From contig CAXIUP010000106.1 of NCBI GenBank assembly GCA_964035015.1, positions 270,919 to 334,918 on the forward strand: a stretch of 64,000 nt of DNA. The letters are read 5' to 3'. Position numbers and translations under genes: made by a program. This document shows positions 22,652-31,797 of the stretch, one piece after another (the stretch's first letter is position 1; each line of letters starts with the position of its first letter). Under the pieces are notes generated by a model that had not been told where the DNA came from, did not search any database, and saw nothing but the letters and a program-made list of their open reading frames with translations. Source of the DNA: Corallium rubrum. Its lineage: Eukaryota > Cnidaria > Anthozoa > Scleralcyonacea > Coralliidae.

Positions 22652-23893
22652 TTAATATTGAATTGATTTTAGATTTTTGCTTACCATATTTACCAAACCA
22701 TCACTCAAGACAAAGATCCGACAGACTACATTAGCCACAGTCACCTTTTTGGTGATCTCAATAAGGACCCCAGACTGTGTATTAACAATTCTTTTCCCAG
22801 TCGCGACACTGTCGTGATCCTCAATACTTCTCAAGTCAATCGCCAAAGCGAAGGCGTTCTTGTAGAACTTCCGGATTGTCATAAACTGATCCGTGTTTTC
22901 TTTTCCACCGAATAGTGTTTTAGCCTCATCATAGAACTGATTTTTTGGGATCCCTTGACTGAAGACGGTGTTGGGTACACCCTCAATTGTTAGCTTAACA
23001 CTTTCGATGTTTGGATAGACGTATTCCTCACTATCAGTCCGGGTTTTATTTGTGAACATCATCACGATTCCTTTCATAGACTTCCGTGGAAGGTTAATGT
23101 GTTCGTTGATCAGGGTTGATCCAGCCGTCCATTCAGTTGACTTCATCAACGTGACATGTTCGTAGGACAACGATCGACCAGTTGTGTACAGCGAGGTTAT
23201 CTCACTGGCGATGTTGGTGTTATCAATCGTCTCATACTCCAGTTCAAGGTTTTCAAGTGTATACCCGTCAACAGTTTCACCTGACTGGGCCACCATAACG
23301 TCAGAGGCTTTCGGTAGGCTAATGACGTAGCGGAAGTTGTTGTACATTTTAAAGGGAGCATAGAGTCCATGGTCCTCGAGGATTTTGTCAAGTTTTACCC
23401 TCAGTTTTGTTCCATGGATTGTGAACATCAAAGCGTCAGCTACCTTCTCAACGTCCCCAGAGGAAGCCCCACTGTCGTCCTTGGATATCAACTTTCTCAG
23501 GTTTTCTGGACCAATTCCATACCCAACCATCTGATCCCTTACACTCTTCGATAGCCAGAGATCTCTGTACAATTGGAAGACACTTTCACCCGTGTTGTCG
23601 TAAAGAGTCTCACCGGCTAGCTTGACGACCAGCCTTTCAACCAGGAGCCTGGAGAGATTGTTTAGGAACCACAACTTGGTATTAACGTTCTTGAAGTCGA
23701 ACAATAAATGAAAGCTACCCGGTACCAAACAGCTATCAGGTTTTAGCTTTGGTATGTCGATGTAGAGGTCCTCACCAGGGTTGACTTTGTTGGGATTCAT
23801 GGTGATTGTATGTCTTGTTCTTCTTCCCTTGATTTCCGACATCTTCGCTCGTCTGAATCCATGTAACAACTCTATCTGGCTTCTGTTGGTCAT
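22652..23893 (-). CDS. P1 probable major capsid protein (double jelly-roll type)
   Basis: Intact ORF of 413 residues. An internal Met at residue 18 (MSEIKGRR) could be the true start. The N-terminal block (DLYIDIPKLK, FHLLFDFKN, NLSRLLVERLVVKLAGE, then DLW) is β-strand-rich. Spacing and position next to the ATPase fit Polinton major capsid proteins, which form the hexameric capsomers. Family membership is judged from these features, not from a search. Among the P1 genes it is one of the few without a stop, so it may be the youngest-looking coding region. Confidence 0.65.
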   Translation of the reverse strand: MTNRSQIELLHGFRRAKMSEIKGRRTRHTITMNPNKVNPGEDLYIDIPKLKPDSCLVPGSFHLLFDFKNVNTKLWFLNNLSRLLVERLVVKLAGETLYDNTGESVFQLYRDLWLSKSVRDQMVGYGIGPENLRKLISKDDSGASSGDVEKVADALMFTIHGTKLRVKLDKILEDHGLYAPFKMYNNFRYVISLPKASDVMVAQSGETVDGYTLENLELEYETIDNTNIASEITSLYTTGRSLSYEHVTLMKSTEWTAGSTLINEHINLPRKSMKGIVMMFTNKTRTDSEEYVYPNIESVKLTIEGVPNTVFSQGIPKNQFYDEAKTLFGGKENTDQFMTIRKFYKNAFALAIDLRSIEDHDSVATGKRIVNTQSGVLIEITKKVTVANVVCRIFVLSDGLVNMVSKNLKSIQY

Positions 23894-23910
23894 ATACTAC
23901 ATGACAGATT

Positions 23911-24480
23911 TTATTTTCTGTTTTTCCAGTAGTCATACAATAACCATGCCATAGCTATGGCAAGAACCCACAGATTGTTGGCTAACCATGCTATCCCTTT
24001 TGCTCCCCAAGTCACAACCTGTGCCACTAGGTTGAACAGTGGTGCCAACAGAGGTCCCGGCTTTTTACCCAAGTTAGCGAGTGCCTTAGCGAAACCACGA
24101 ACGGCTTTTGCTCCCCCCGAAACAGCTTTCCTAGCCGCCACAACTATCGTGGTCACAATCCCAGCTATGGTGATGGCTATAGCAGACAGTCCAACCATAT
24201 TTTCCCTAGCCCATTTCTTAAACCTTTCTAGTCTGTTTAGGTCATTGTTTTCCACTTCATCGTTTAAGATAGACACGGCTTCCGTATGTTCAGGCCTTTC
24301 ACCAATCCTAAATCTTATGCTGTCTGCCTTTAGTTCCACTGTATCGCTGAAGTTATTGTAGTACTGTTCCCTAACAAGGTCGGTTTCGTTCGATGCTTTC
24401 ACTCTGTAGTCTTCGGCTAGTATTTCAAGAAATCTGTATCCATACCTTGTGGGTGGAGTGTTCCAGAGAGTACTCTTACC
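23911..24480 (-). pseudogene. P1 membrane-associated protein (possible minor virion protein)
   Basis: The frame is open from ~24480 but has no ATG, and 24402 is a GTG. The N-terminal part reads IGGKSTLWNTPPT. The middle has a hydrophobic segment (AITIAGIVTTIVVAA), then a Gly/Ala/Lys amphipathic region, then a second membrane segment before a basic tail (YWKNRK). The frame overlaps the end of the upstream gene in the -1 phase, so a lost start or a ribosomal shift is possible. Amphipathic basic proteins of this kind are often membrane-active virion components. That role is inferred. Confidence 0.5.
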
Positions 24481-24482
24481 TC

Positions 24483-25136
24483 CTATTCGGGTATAAATAT
24501 TCCTCTCGCCTGTTCCTGTAGTTCTTCCTCTCTTTCCTCAATCCGATCGCTGATCACTGAGCTGGATCGTGAGATTATGTCACTTACAACTTCTAAAGAA
24601 GTTGTTGAGTCACTGTTAGCCTCCTCGACGGCTCCTACAAGTGTTCTGGAATTCTCAGCTTTAGCTTTCTTTATCAACTCCTTAAAATCCTCGACGTCTC
24701 TATCAATTTTTTGATCCTCACTAAACCTAATCCCACCACCTACCTTACGTACCATAACTTTTTTACCTTTAAAGGTCGCTCCGATAACGCCTTTATCCTC
24801 ATCAATAATAAATTCAGTCCATTTGATCAGTTCCTCAGATGCATCACCATCACCCACATTCACCGTGAATCCAAGCTCCTTTTCTTCTCTGAAGATTTTC
24901 TTCTTATCATGTGTAATAGAACTCCTTATTGACCCAACACTACTGGCACTAGGGATATCTCTATCTGCTACGCGGGCTATATCATCTGAACCTAACGTGG
25001 GGCGGCCTGTCAGATCGTCCAGTCTTCTTCTCTGATCTTCATAGGTGAAGCTCGTCTCGCCGATATCTTCTTCATCCTCTTCCCTTCCTTCTTCTCTGTT
25101 AAGATCATTCATTCCGAGGTCTTCCCCTCCTGCCAT
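24483..25136 (-). CDS. P1 hypothetical acidic protein
   Basis: 217 residues from an ATG preceded by AGTATATA, the same leader word seen before other P1 genes. The N-terminus is very acidic (Glu/Asp runs, residues 1-40). A central region (~100-150) has alternating hydrophobic residues and KGKKVMVRKVGGG. The C-terminus is Ser/Glu-rich. I do not recognise a family. It lies between the penton-like and membrane genes, so a structural or scaffold role is plausible. Confidence 0.55.
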   Translation of the reverse strand: MAGGEDLGMNDLNREEGREEDEEDIGETSFTYEDQRRRLDDLTGRPTLGSDDIARVADRDIPSASSVGSIRSSITHDKKKIFREEKELGFTVNVGDGDASEELIKWTEFIIDEDKGVIGATFKGKKVMVRKVGGGIRFSEDQKIDRDVEDFKELIKKAKAENSRTLVGAVEEANSDSTTSLEVVSDIISRSSSVISDRIEEREEELQEQARGIFIPE

Positions 25137-25142
25137 TATATA

Positions 25143-25841
25143 CTAGCTTATGTACAGCTCAAGCAGAACAGCTCCGATCCCAGTTGGTCGACCTACTGAC
25201 TGATCGTTGTTTCCACGGATTCTGAAGGTCATCTTATTATAAACACCCTTACGGATCTCAGCTTTCGACTCAATGTCTGTGTAGTGCTGTACGCTTCCTT
25301 TCAAACTCTGTTCAGAGGTTATCGGAAGAGTACCAATCAGGTTACTCCTCTTCCCATCGTTCAGACTTTTCTCACTCTCAACAGCGTCACGCGAGATCTT
25401 GAGATACCTCAGTCCTCTGTTGATGTCCACCTGATTCGGACTGTTCGTCCACCCACCACCAGTTATCACATCGCCCTCATTGAACCCCAAAAGAAGACCC
25501 ATCTTTCCAAGTTTCAGATTTTCCGACGTTTTCACTTTAGAAGTTCCGTTGTAAACATTCTTTCCGAACTCAACCGTCCTCACCAGACCCCGGGCTAGAG
25601 TCTTAACAAACGTTTCCAACGCGTCAAAGTCCAGATAACCTTCAGGAGCGGATGTCTTAACACCATCAAACGACACCGAATCGTTCAAACCTAACACCAT
25701 ATTGTTATAGTTCCAGTATACCGTCGCTTTCTTCAGCATTATTTGTGGTTTCGGATTTATCACCATGATAGGCCGTTCGAAATAGACAGTCTTTTCACCG
25801 TTTTCAATGAACAATGTTAACCTCATTACCCGAGTATACAT
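25143..25841 (-). CDS. P1 penton-like minor capsid protein
   Basis: Intact 232-residue ORF. Blocks YWNYNNM, GYLDFDALE, KMGLLLGF, VDINRGLRYLKI, NLIGTLPIT and YTDIE are spaced as in single-jelly-roll penton proteins of Polintons. These form the capsid vertices. The start overlaps the stop of the integrase (TAATG), so the two are probably expressed from one message or by reinitiation. Identification rests on pattern recognition. Confidence 0.6.
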   Translation of the reverse strand: MYTRVMRLTLFIENGEKTVYFERPIMVINPKPQIMLKKATVYWNYNNMVLGLNDSVSFDGVKTSAPEGYLDFDALETFVKTLARGLVRTVEFGKNVYNGTSKVKTSENLKLGKMGLLLGFNEGDVITGGGWTNSPNQVDINRGLRYLKISRDAVESEKSLNDGKRSNLIGTLPITSEQSLKGSVQHYTDIESKAEIRKGVYNKMTFRIRGNNDQSVGRPTGIGAVLLELYIS

Positions 25842-26814
25842 TAACCCAGGTTTTGTACGTCACTCTCATGTATCCATGAGGTGTGTTTATTGTCATAACC
25901 CAACCACTTGACCAACACCATTTTCTTTCCCGCTGTTTTCTTTCTTTTCAGTATTTTCTCTATTCTGTAGACGTCGTCCTTCTTATCCACCGGCGACAGC
26001 TCCGAACCATAGAACTTTCCGATAATCGGCTCACCCTCAACGTCCTCGATTTCGTAAACGTTTGGATCTCCACGAATAACCTTCCTCAGTGAAGTTAGCT
26101 TCATAACCCTTTGTAAATCTACTCTTGTACTTTGACACCCTCACGGTGTCTCCAACCCTGAATTTAGGTAAGGGGTGATCACCAAAATGATGACCGAACA
26201 ATGTATTCCAAACCTGATTCTCGTTTGACATACGTCCTTAGGCTTCAGCATAACGACACTATGTTTTGTGTTGTGTTGTTATAACCTCCAACGAGGTCGC
26301 CCAGGACATCAATCCACCTATAAGTCCCCTTGGTGTAGAAATACTTCCACATCACAGTCTTTAGTGGTCTGTTAAACCGTTCGACGACCGCTGCTTTCTT
26401 GTCTGAAAACGTACTGAAGTAGGGTAACTACCAAAGCGACCTCTGAACTGTTCCAACAGCTCAGCCACAGCCCCGGTCATGTTACTCGTGTCCTTCCTGT
26501 AAACGGGAACGGTGAAAGCGTATCTGCTCAGGATCTCAAAAGCTGTTAGGATCCAGTAGTACCCTTTGTTCTGGTTCTTATACTTCCCCATATCAACCAA
26601 GTCCATCTGTATCTGTTCACCGAGGTGGCTGACGAACGTCTGTCTGAACTTATGTTTTCCTACAGCCGGTTTGTACCTCGTGTACGTGTCCTGTGCTTTC
26701 AGGCAGTCCCTCACTGTCTTCCTACTCACATCAAGACCTTCCTCCACTGCCTTCTGGTACAACCGTTCAGCTGACTGATCACAGTTCCTGTTCCAACCCG
26801 ATACCAGCGTCCAT
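25841..26814 (-). pseudogene. P1 retroviral-type integrase with chromodomain (broken)
   Basis: The segment ~26362-26762 carries the catalytic core start (IQMDLVDMG, first Asp) and YWILTAFEILSRYAF. The segment ~26250-26410, in another frame, carries AAVVERFNR with the catalytic Glu. The piece that should hold the second Asp is deleted between them near 26400. The C-terminus (26104-25841) has an SH3-like region and a chromodomain (YRIEKILKR, LVKWLGY, HTSW). In Polintons this enzyme inserts the linear DNA and makes the 6-bp duplication. At least two frameshifts plus the lost catalytic residue make it inactive. Confidence 0.85.
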
Positions 26815-26833
26815 ATAACCTAACTTTTAATAT

Positions 26834-28565
26834 ATGGATACCGACAAACTCTACCGCAGGTATTATGGGGAAAACTATGAGAGGGCAATGGAGAATATCA
26901 GAAAGGGGAATACATCGGCTAAGTTCAATTTACTCAAGAGATACCTCCATGCTACGTTATCCAAATTCACCTTTACAACAACTCTTAAAAATGACGGTGA
27001 AATCGAAAGAAGTGACGTATGGTTTAGGAATAGTGACACCGTATAACCGAACGTAGATAGCAGCACTTTTAGGAATGACAAGTCTATGTGGATTTGGCTA
27101 CATAACTATAAAGGGAAGCAAAGTCTAGTTGAGGGTGGGTTTCCTGAGATATGGCTTAGCGGTGGTACGATACAGAAAGTTCAGGGTAAGCGACACCACG
27201 ACATCTCGAAATACACGTATCTGTCAGACAACGCCATTAGACTACGACCTTAACAATTTTAGGATTTATGTTAATGGTGAGGACTTTTTATGGCAAAATT
27301 ACCAGTCCTAAATCCAGGTAGTCGGACGGACACCGCGAAATGGTGGAATAATAATGAACCTTATTACCAACTTATTACCGCTGTCTATCTCAGTTCGTAC
27401 TGCTGTGGCATTGGGGCAGAACATCTGAAATTCTCAGAACATGTGTACCCAGTGATTACCAGTATCATGCGTTTTCACCTTTATTTTACCACACGGCGTA
27501 TACTAAGACGTCTTAAAACGGAAACGAAAAGCAGTCTAATGAGAGAGTTTGGCGTGGAGCACAGTGATGTGATTGACAACATTGTGAATATACCTAGATT
27601 CTGGAAGCGTAAGCCTGTACGTGATCCTGGTTACGAACACCATCTTATTGGTAAGTGGGTGTGGGCATCTCAATAGCGATTATAAGACACACTACAGAAG
27701 GTTCATACCTTTACGAACAAATTGTTTTATCGGGGTAGGTACACAGTATCTGAATGAGTCCATCGAGGCTTATGTTTACGCCGTTCTCGGTTCACAGGCT
27801 AAAACAAGGACCAGTATTGTTAACAGAGGTGCTGGCAGTCTCGAAACACAACAAGAATTCAGAACCTTAGTACAAGATGCTGTCGTTAACTATTCTATCA
27901 GCACTTGGATTTTAAATATGGACAAGGCAATATTAGATACTAACGTCACCCAGAACCTAGCCATAAGCCCTGATACGTGGTTAGTCCCAGGTTCACTGAC
28001 GATACTGAGGAAGAAAATTCTGGGATACAACAACGTACTGAAACGTGCATCAAATGGTATGAGATTTGGTATTAACTCTGAAGTCAACTACTAAGGTGTT
28101 CACAAACAACCACCAAAGAAGCTACACCAAGAAAGCGGTTCACACTTGGAAACACTAGACGACAACACTGACGGACAAACCGGCAAACCAACAATAAGAA
28201 CAGCCTTCCACGTTAACATACCCAGGTTCATGTTCACCGATGTCTCAGTTTTCGTTGTGGTAAAGAGGAATACTATAAGACCGACGTCGAATGACTGGGA
28301 GGTAATCATTACCAATAGTGATAACAGTTTCAGCAGTAACAACAGTCTCGGCAAAAGCATTGGGTTTAAAGCTGGGGTGAATGACAAACTGTTTATAGAT
28401 GGGTCGTCACCAGATAAGCTCCGCGAGTGTACGATTCCAGCGAAGTTCATCGGAAAAAAGATCTTGGTATCTGCCCACTGGCTATCTGGGCTTGTTGTGT
28501 CACACGTCAGGATAAACGGTGAGATACTGAAAGACTCATTTTTTATTAGTAACATCGAAAAATAG
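26834..28565 (+). pseudogene. P1 large unrecognised protein, multiply frameshifted
   Basis: Starts at an ATG preceded by TTTTAATAT, only ~20 bases from the divergent integrase start. Pieces are read in different frames: 26834-27046 (YRRYYGENYERAM), ~27290-27660 (PYYQLITAVYLS, SSLMREFGV) and 27660-28094. After an in-frame stop the last frame continues to 28565 with a β-rich domain (RTAFHVNIPRF, VSVFVVVKRN). A full version would be near 570 residues. I do not recognise a function. The size and the early position in the plus block suggest a conserved structural or replication protein. Confidence 0.5.
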
Positions 28566-28635
28566 GGTAACCTTATTTGAATGTGTTTGCGCTAAACCTT
28601 TTTAAAAGTATTATTCAGACATCAACTTTTATGGT

Positions 28636-29208
28636 ATGAAGATCGTAGAGGGTCGTCTGGGGGGACCTGAGATCGAAAAGATTTGTAAAGAGACCATGGT
28701 TGAGTATAACCTGTAATTAGAATGAAAAGGAAAAGAAAAAGCGTTATCAGTACTCCAATCGGCTGAAGTAGACAAACTACAGAGGCTCTACTCGTATTAC
28801 CACAAGCTAGCGACTTGTTACAAATGGAAACACACCCGGTTGAAGAGAGTGAAGATGATCCTCGAGACGGTCAGTATTGGATTGATCGTGATTGGGGGGA
28901 TAGCTGGTGGTGTTACAGCTAACCCGTTGGTTCTCGGAACTATAGCCGGTCCCGGTGTCCTAATCCAAGGGTATATGACCAAGTCGGGGATGCCTGGTAG
29001 ACTGGAAAACTGTGAATTCGCTCATGTTAGCTACCACAAGGTTCTGATACAAATCAGAAGCTTCCTACGTGGGGCTTCCTATAACGAGACTGTCTTCCTA
29101 TCCGACATCCGTGTACTCGACGACATTGTGACTGAGGTCTGTCCACATTTCGACAGTATGATTACGTGGTACCACAAGACCTACGGTTCGCCAGTCGGGT
29201 CTGGTTAA
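28636..29208 (+). pseudogene. P1 small membrane protein
   Basis: From the ATG at 28636 one frame runs to 29208 with two early in-frame stops (TAA and TGA near 28714-28725). After a charged N-terminus with a Tyr-rich stretch (YSYYHKLATCYKW) comes a hydrophobic Gly-rich segment (GLIVIGGIAGGVTANPLVLG), likely membrane-spanning. A helical C-terminus follows. The last 47 bases overlap the kinase gene on the other strand. Function unknown. Confidence 0.5.
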
Positions 29209-29893
29209 CTATCTCTGGTATGTAGATGTCTCGGTTACCTACACGAGCCATCCAACCGTGGAACCCAATAATGGGGGTTCCATTAAGAACATTGATTACC
29301 TCCGATTCGTCCGGACCGAAGTTTTCCCAATCGAGGGTCACCACCTTGGTTCCCTTCTTCCAAACCATTACAACCATTTCTCCCATATACCTTTGTATCC
29401 ACTCTAGGTAGTCTTTGGTTACACCGGCTTCACATTTCCGACCTCTCCTTAGCATTCGCTCGTAACAGGTGTCAACTGAGGCTTTTAGAACTATCAGGGC
29501 ATCAGGGGTTGGAACCAGGTCATTTAAGGAGTGGAAAACCCTGGAGTACTCAGAAAACTGTTCGTCGGTTATCCACCCATTACTCCAACAGTTTTTGGTG
29601 AAAGCTAAGCAGCTGTGATGTGTTCGCTCCACAATCACATTCTCCCCCTCGTTGATTAACTCCAAAGCCCTCAGGTAAGCGTCGATTCTTTCACCGAGGA
29701 ACCAGGTCTCCATTTCGTACGCCCAGGTCTTAGGGTCAGCGTAAAACTTTTCGAGGTATCGATTGTCGTCAACTGGCTCCTCAATGAGATGGTAACGGTT
29801 TCTTCTAGTGAATGGTTTTACAAACGTTGTCTTTCCCACACCGATGTTTCCGTCGAGGGCGATCAGTTGGGCACCGAGCTTTGGGTTGGTCAT
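29162..29893 (-). CDS. Deoxynucleoside kinase (dNK/thymidine-kinase family)
   Basis: Intact 243-residue ORF. The P-loop is DGNIGVGKTT (residues ~14-23), followed by an EEPVDD motif, an ERTHHS motif corresponding to the ERS catalytic/substrate box, and an Arg-rich lid (RRGRKCE). This is the layout of the Drosophila-dNK-like family, which phosphorylates deoxynucleosides to monophosphates in the salvage pathway. The normal order of motifs and full length suggest a working enzyme design. It is the only minus-strand gene in the plus block, with no AGTATATA leader. That points to separate acquisition, from a host or a large DNA virus. The exact substrate cannot be told from sequence. Confidence 0.85.
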   Translation of the reverse strand: MTNPKLGAQLIALDGNIGVGKTTFVKPFTRRNRYHLIEEPVDDNRYLEKFYADPKTWAYEMETWFLGERIDAYLRALELINEGENVIVERTHHSCLAFTKNCWSNGWITDEQFSEYSRVFHSLNDLVPTPDALIVLKASVDTCYERMLRRGRKCEAGVTKDYLEWIQRYMGEMVVMVWKKGTKVVTLDWENFGPDESEVINVLNGTPIIGFHGWMARVGNRDIYIPEIVNQTRLANRRSCGTT

Positions 29894-29936
29894 TACTCCA
29901 GGTTCACGGTTTAGTCCTAGACCTCCTGTATTTTAT

Positions 29937-30244
29937 ATGAAGATTCCAAAGAGACTCAGACGACCCATACTAGCTGTCTTCCACGGACTCAGAAGAGCTA
30001 TTGGGGTGATGAGACATTGTGTTAGGAGGAACCGTTGGGGGAGTACTACGTAACCGAATCCATTGTCTGGCCGACAATCCTGGATTCCCCACGGGTTCCC
30101 ATAGATCAGCTGACAGATTCCCCACAAACAACCTCAGAGATTCCTACAGGTGACCTCACAGATTCCCTACAAACGACTTCAGAGATTCCTACAGATGACC
30201 TCATGGATTCCTCACAGACTCCTACAGACAACCTTACAGATTAA
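29937..30244 (+). pseudogene. P1 basic peptide followed by a Thr/Ser repeat frame
   Basis: The ATG at 29937 opens a very basic 38-residue peptide (KIPKRLRRP, RHCVRRNRW) ending at 30053. An overlapping frame to 30244 encodes a repeating 11-residue unit (DSLQTTSEIPT) from a ~33-base minisatellite. The two may be one gene split by a frameshift. The start is preceded by TATTTTAT. Function unknown. Confidence 0.4.
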
Positions 30245-30297
30245 CTGACAGACAACCTCACAGATTCCCTACAGATGAAACATACATCAGTATATAG

Positions 30298-30606
30298 ATG
30301 GTTGACGAAACACCTGAGAAAACCCTGGACTCTAAGATAACATCGGTGGTCAAGACAGAGAAACCCAAAGATCCAAAACGAGTGACTGCTGGTAAACGAC
30401 TGGCTAAGATATCAAAGGCAGCCAAGGAGAGGAAAGCCAGGGAGCGCTTGGTGGCTGACCTCGGGGTCGGTGGGGGTCGGCCAACTTATTACGGCTACAT
30501 AATCGGGACTGTTGGATTGGTTATCGGTGGGGCCTCACTTTATTACAGCATGAGACAGGAAAGAAGAGAGGTTCAGAGGCTGAAAACCGTTGAGGGAGAG
30601 AGGTAA
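30298..30606 (+). CDS. P1 small basic protein with one membrane segment
   Basis: 102 residues. The ATG is preceded by CAGTATATAG. Residues 20-55 are Lys/Arg-rich (KRLAKISKAAKERKARER). A hydrophobic helix (YIIGTVGLVIGGASLYYS) and a charged tail follow. It could be a DNA-binding virion or membrane-anchored protein. No family is certain. Confidence 0.55.
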   Translation: MVDETPEKTLDSKITSVVKTEKPKDPKRVTAGKRLAKISKAAKERKARERLVADLGVGGGRPTYYGYIIGTVGLVIGGASLYYSMRQERREVQRLKTVEGER

Positions 30607-30687
30607 TGGAAGGAACCGAGCCACAGAACCCCGTCCAGACTTCTCCGGTTTTAGACAGTTTTGACGAATGAAATATGTGGTACTGTA

Positions 30688-30918
30688 ATGTCAACAAATC
30701 GAAAAGAACTGTTGAACGAGCTCTACGACGCTCTCCTGATTACAGGTGGAGCTGTGGCGATTTCCATGACCTCGAAGAAGGTGTTGAGGGAACCTTTAGG
30801 TACTCCTGAGTCTGTAAAAGGCACCATCAAGCTGGCTCTGGCCGTTCGAATCAGCACTGTTGGGATTAAGTATGCCCAATCGAAAGGGTACCTACCGGTT
30901 GATCCCTTCAGAACCTAA
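30688..30918 (+). CDS. P1 small hypothetical protein
   Basis: 76 residues from the first ATG at 30688. An N-terminal amphipathic helix (ELLNELYDALLITGG) and a moderately hydrophobic centre end in YLPVDPF. Close packing with its neighbours (82 bases after the previous ORF, 35 before the nuclease) supports a real gene. Function unknown. Confidence 0.5.
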   Translation: MSTNRKELLNELYDALLITGGAVAISMTSKKVLREPLGTPESVKGTIKLALAVRISTVGIKYAQSKGYLPVDPFRT

Positions 30919-30952
30919 GTAGCCTAAGAAAGTCTCGTACTTGGTGGTTATT

Positions 30953-31339
30953 ATGAACACCGAGACACGTTGGCTTCCCCCTATGTCCAGAGGAGAAAGA
31001 GATGTACAGAATGCCCTACGCGCCAATGGAGTTGAGGCAATTAGGGAGAAGACGTTTGATGGGTTAACCGGGTTAGGTGGTGGTCTTCTAAGGTATGACT
31101 TTGCAATACCTCTTAGTGATGGCGTTTTCATACTGATTGAGTATGATGGTGAACAACATTTTCGCCCTTCTACCTGGTCGGGTACAGCGACCCAAGAAGA
31201 GGCAGAGAGGTGCTTTAGGGTACAGAAGGAACACGATCGGATGAAAGACGAGTATGCCAAGGACAACGGTCATGAACTACTCAGGATTCCATATTGGGAC
31301 AGGCTTAATATCCATTCTATTATCACAAAATACTTATAA
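30953..31339 (+). CDS. PD-(D/E)XK-type endonuclease
   Basis: 128 residues from the ATG at 30953. Blocks in order are SRGERDVQNAL (helix with the first Glu), RYDFAIPL (catalytic Asp after β-strands), LIEYDGEQHF (the E-x-D/E-G-x-Q-H strand), HDRMKDEYAKDNG, and ELLRIPYW. This pattern is found in small restriction-endonuclease-fold proteins (DUF559/Vsr-like) of phages and large DNA viruses. The core acidic and basic residues are present, so the enzyme could be active. Possible roles are resolving replication intermediates or DNA repair; these are inferred. Confidence 0.75.
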   Translation: MNTETRWLPPMSRGERDVQNALRANGVEAIREKTFDGLTGLGGGLLRYDFAIPLSDGVFILIEYDGEQHFRPSTWSGTATQEEAERCFRVQKEHDRMKDEYAKDNGHELLRIPYWDRLNIHSIITKYL

Positions 31340-31369
31340 CGAAGAACCGTATTATTTCTAGTTATATAG

Positions 31370-31767
31370 ATGGCTGGTGTAGTCGCTGGTGGACTGTATA
31401 ACGCCCTGGCCTTCGCGGGAGCTGGACTTCTGTTCTCAAAGTTAAATCACACCGGATATGAAGCTGAAATTAAGAGACACAACCACGCCCTTGAGCAGCT
31501 GGCTAAAGCAAAAGAGAAATGGTATGAAAACGAGGTAGCTAAAAAGGATAGGATACAGAAGCTCAGACAGCAGCTGTCTGACGCCAACGCTGACATCAAC
31601 ACAACGAACCATACTCTGGATCTGTTGAGGCCGCTGGGTTGTCCCAGCTAAAGCCTGAGTTGTCTGACTATTACAAACCATCGGGTGAGATGAAAGAGTA
31701 CCAAACCCTGTTTATTGGGTCTGTTGGTCTGGTTGGTGGGTATCTGATATCCAAGCTGGTTTTGTAG
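31370..31767 (+). pseudogene. P1 coiled-coil membrane protein
   Basis: Start GTTATATAG-ATG. The N-terminal Ala/Gly-rich hydrophobic part (GLYNALAFAGAGLLF) is followed by a long coiled coil of Lys/Glu/Ala. The frame is lost near 31640 and continues in another frame through DYYKPSGEMKEYQT to a second hydrophobic stretch (IGSVGLVGGYLI) and a stop at 31767. About 130 residues in total. It probably spans or attaches to a membrane at both ends. Function unknown. Confidence 0.55.
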
Positions 31768-31797
31768 GGGCTAAGGGGTTCTGATGACTTAGCTATA

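Noticed and set aside
23957-24361. 134-codon plus-strand ORF
   Set aside because: Antisense to the P1 membrane protein. The minus frame has the membrane helices and neighbour spacing expected.
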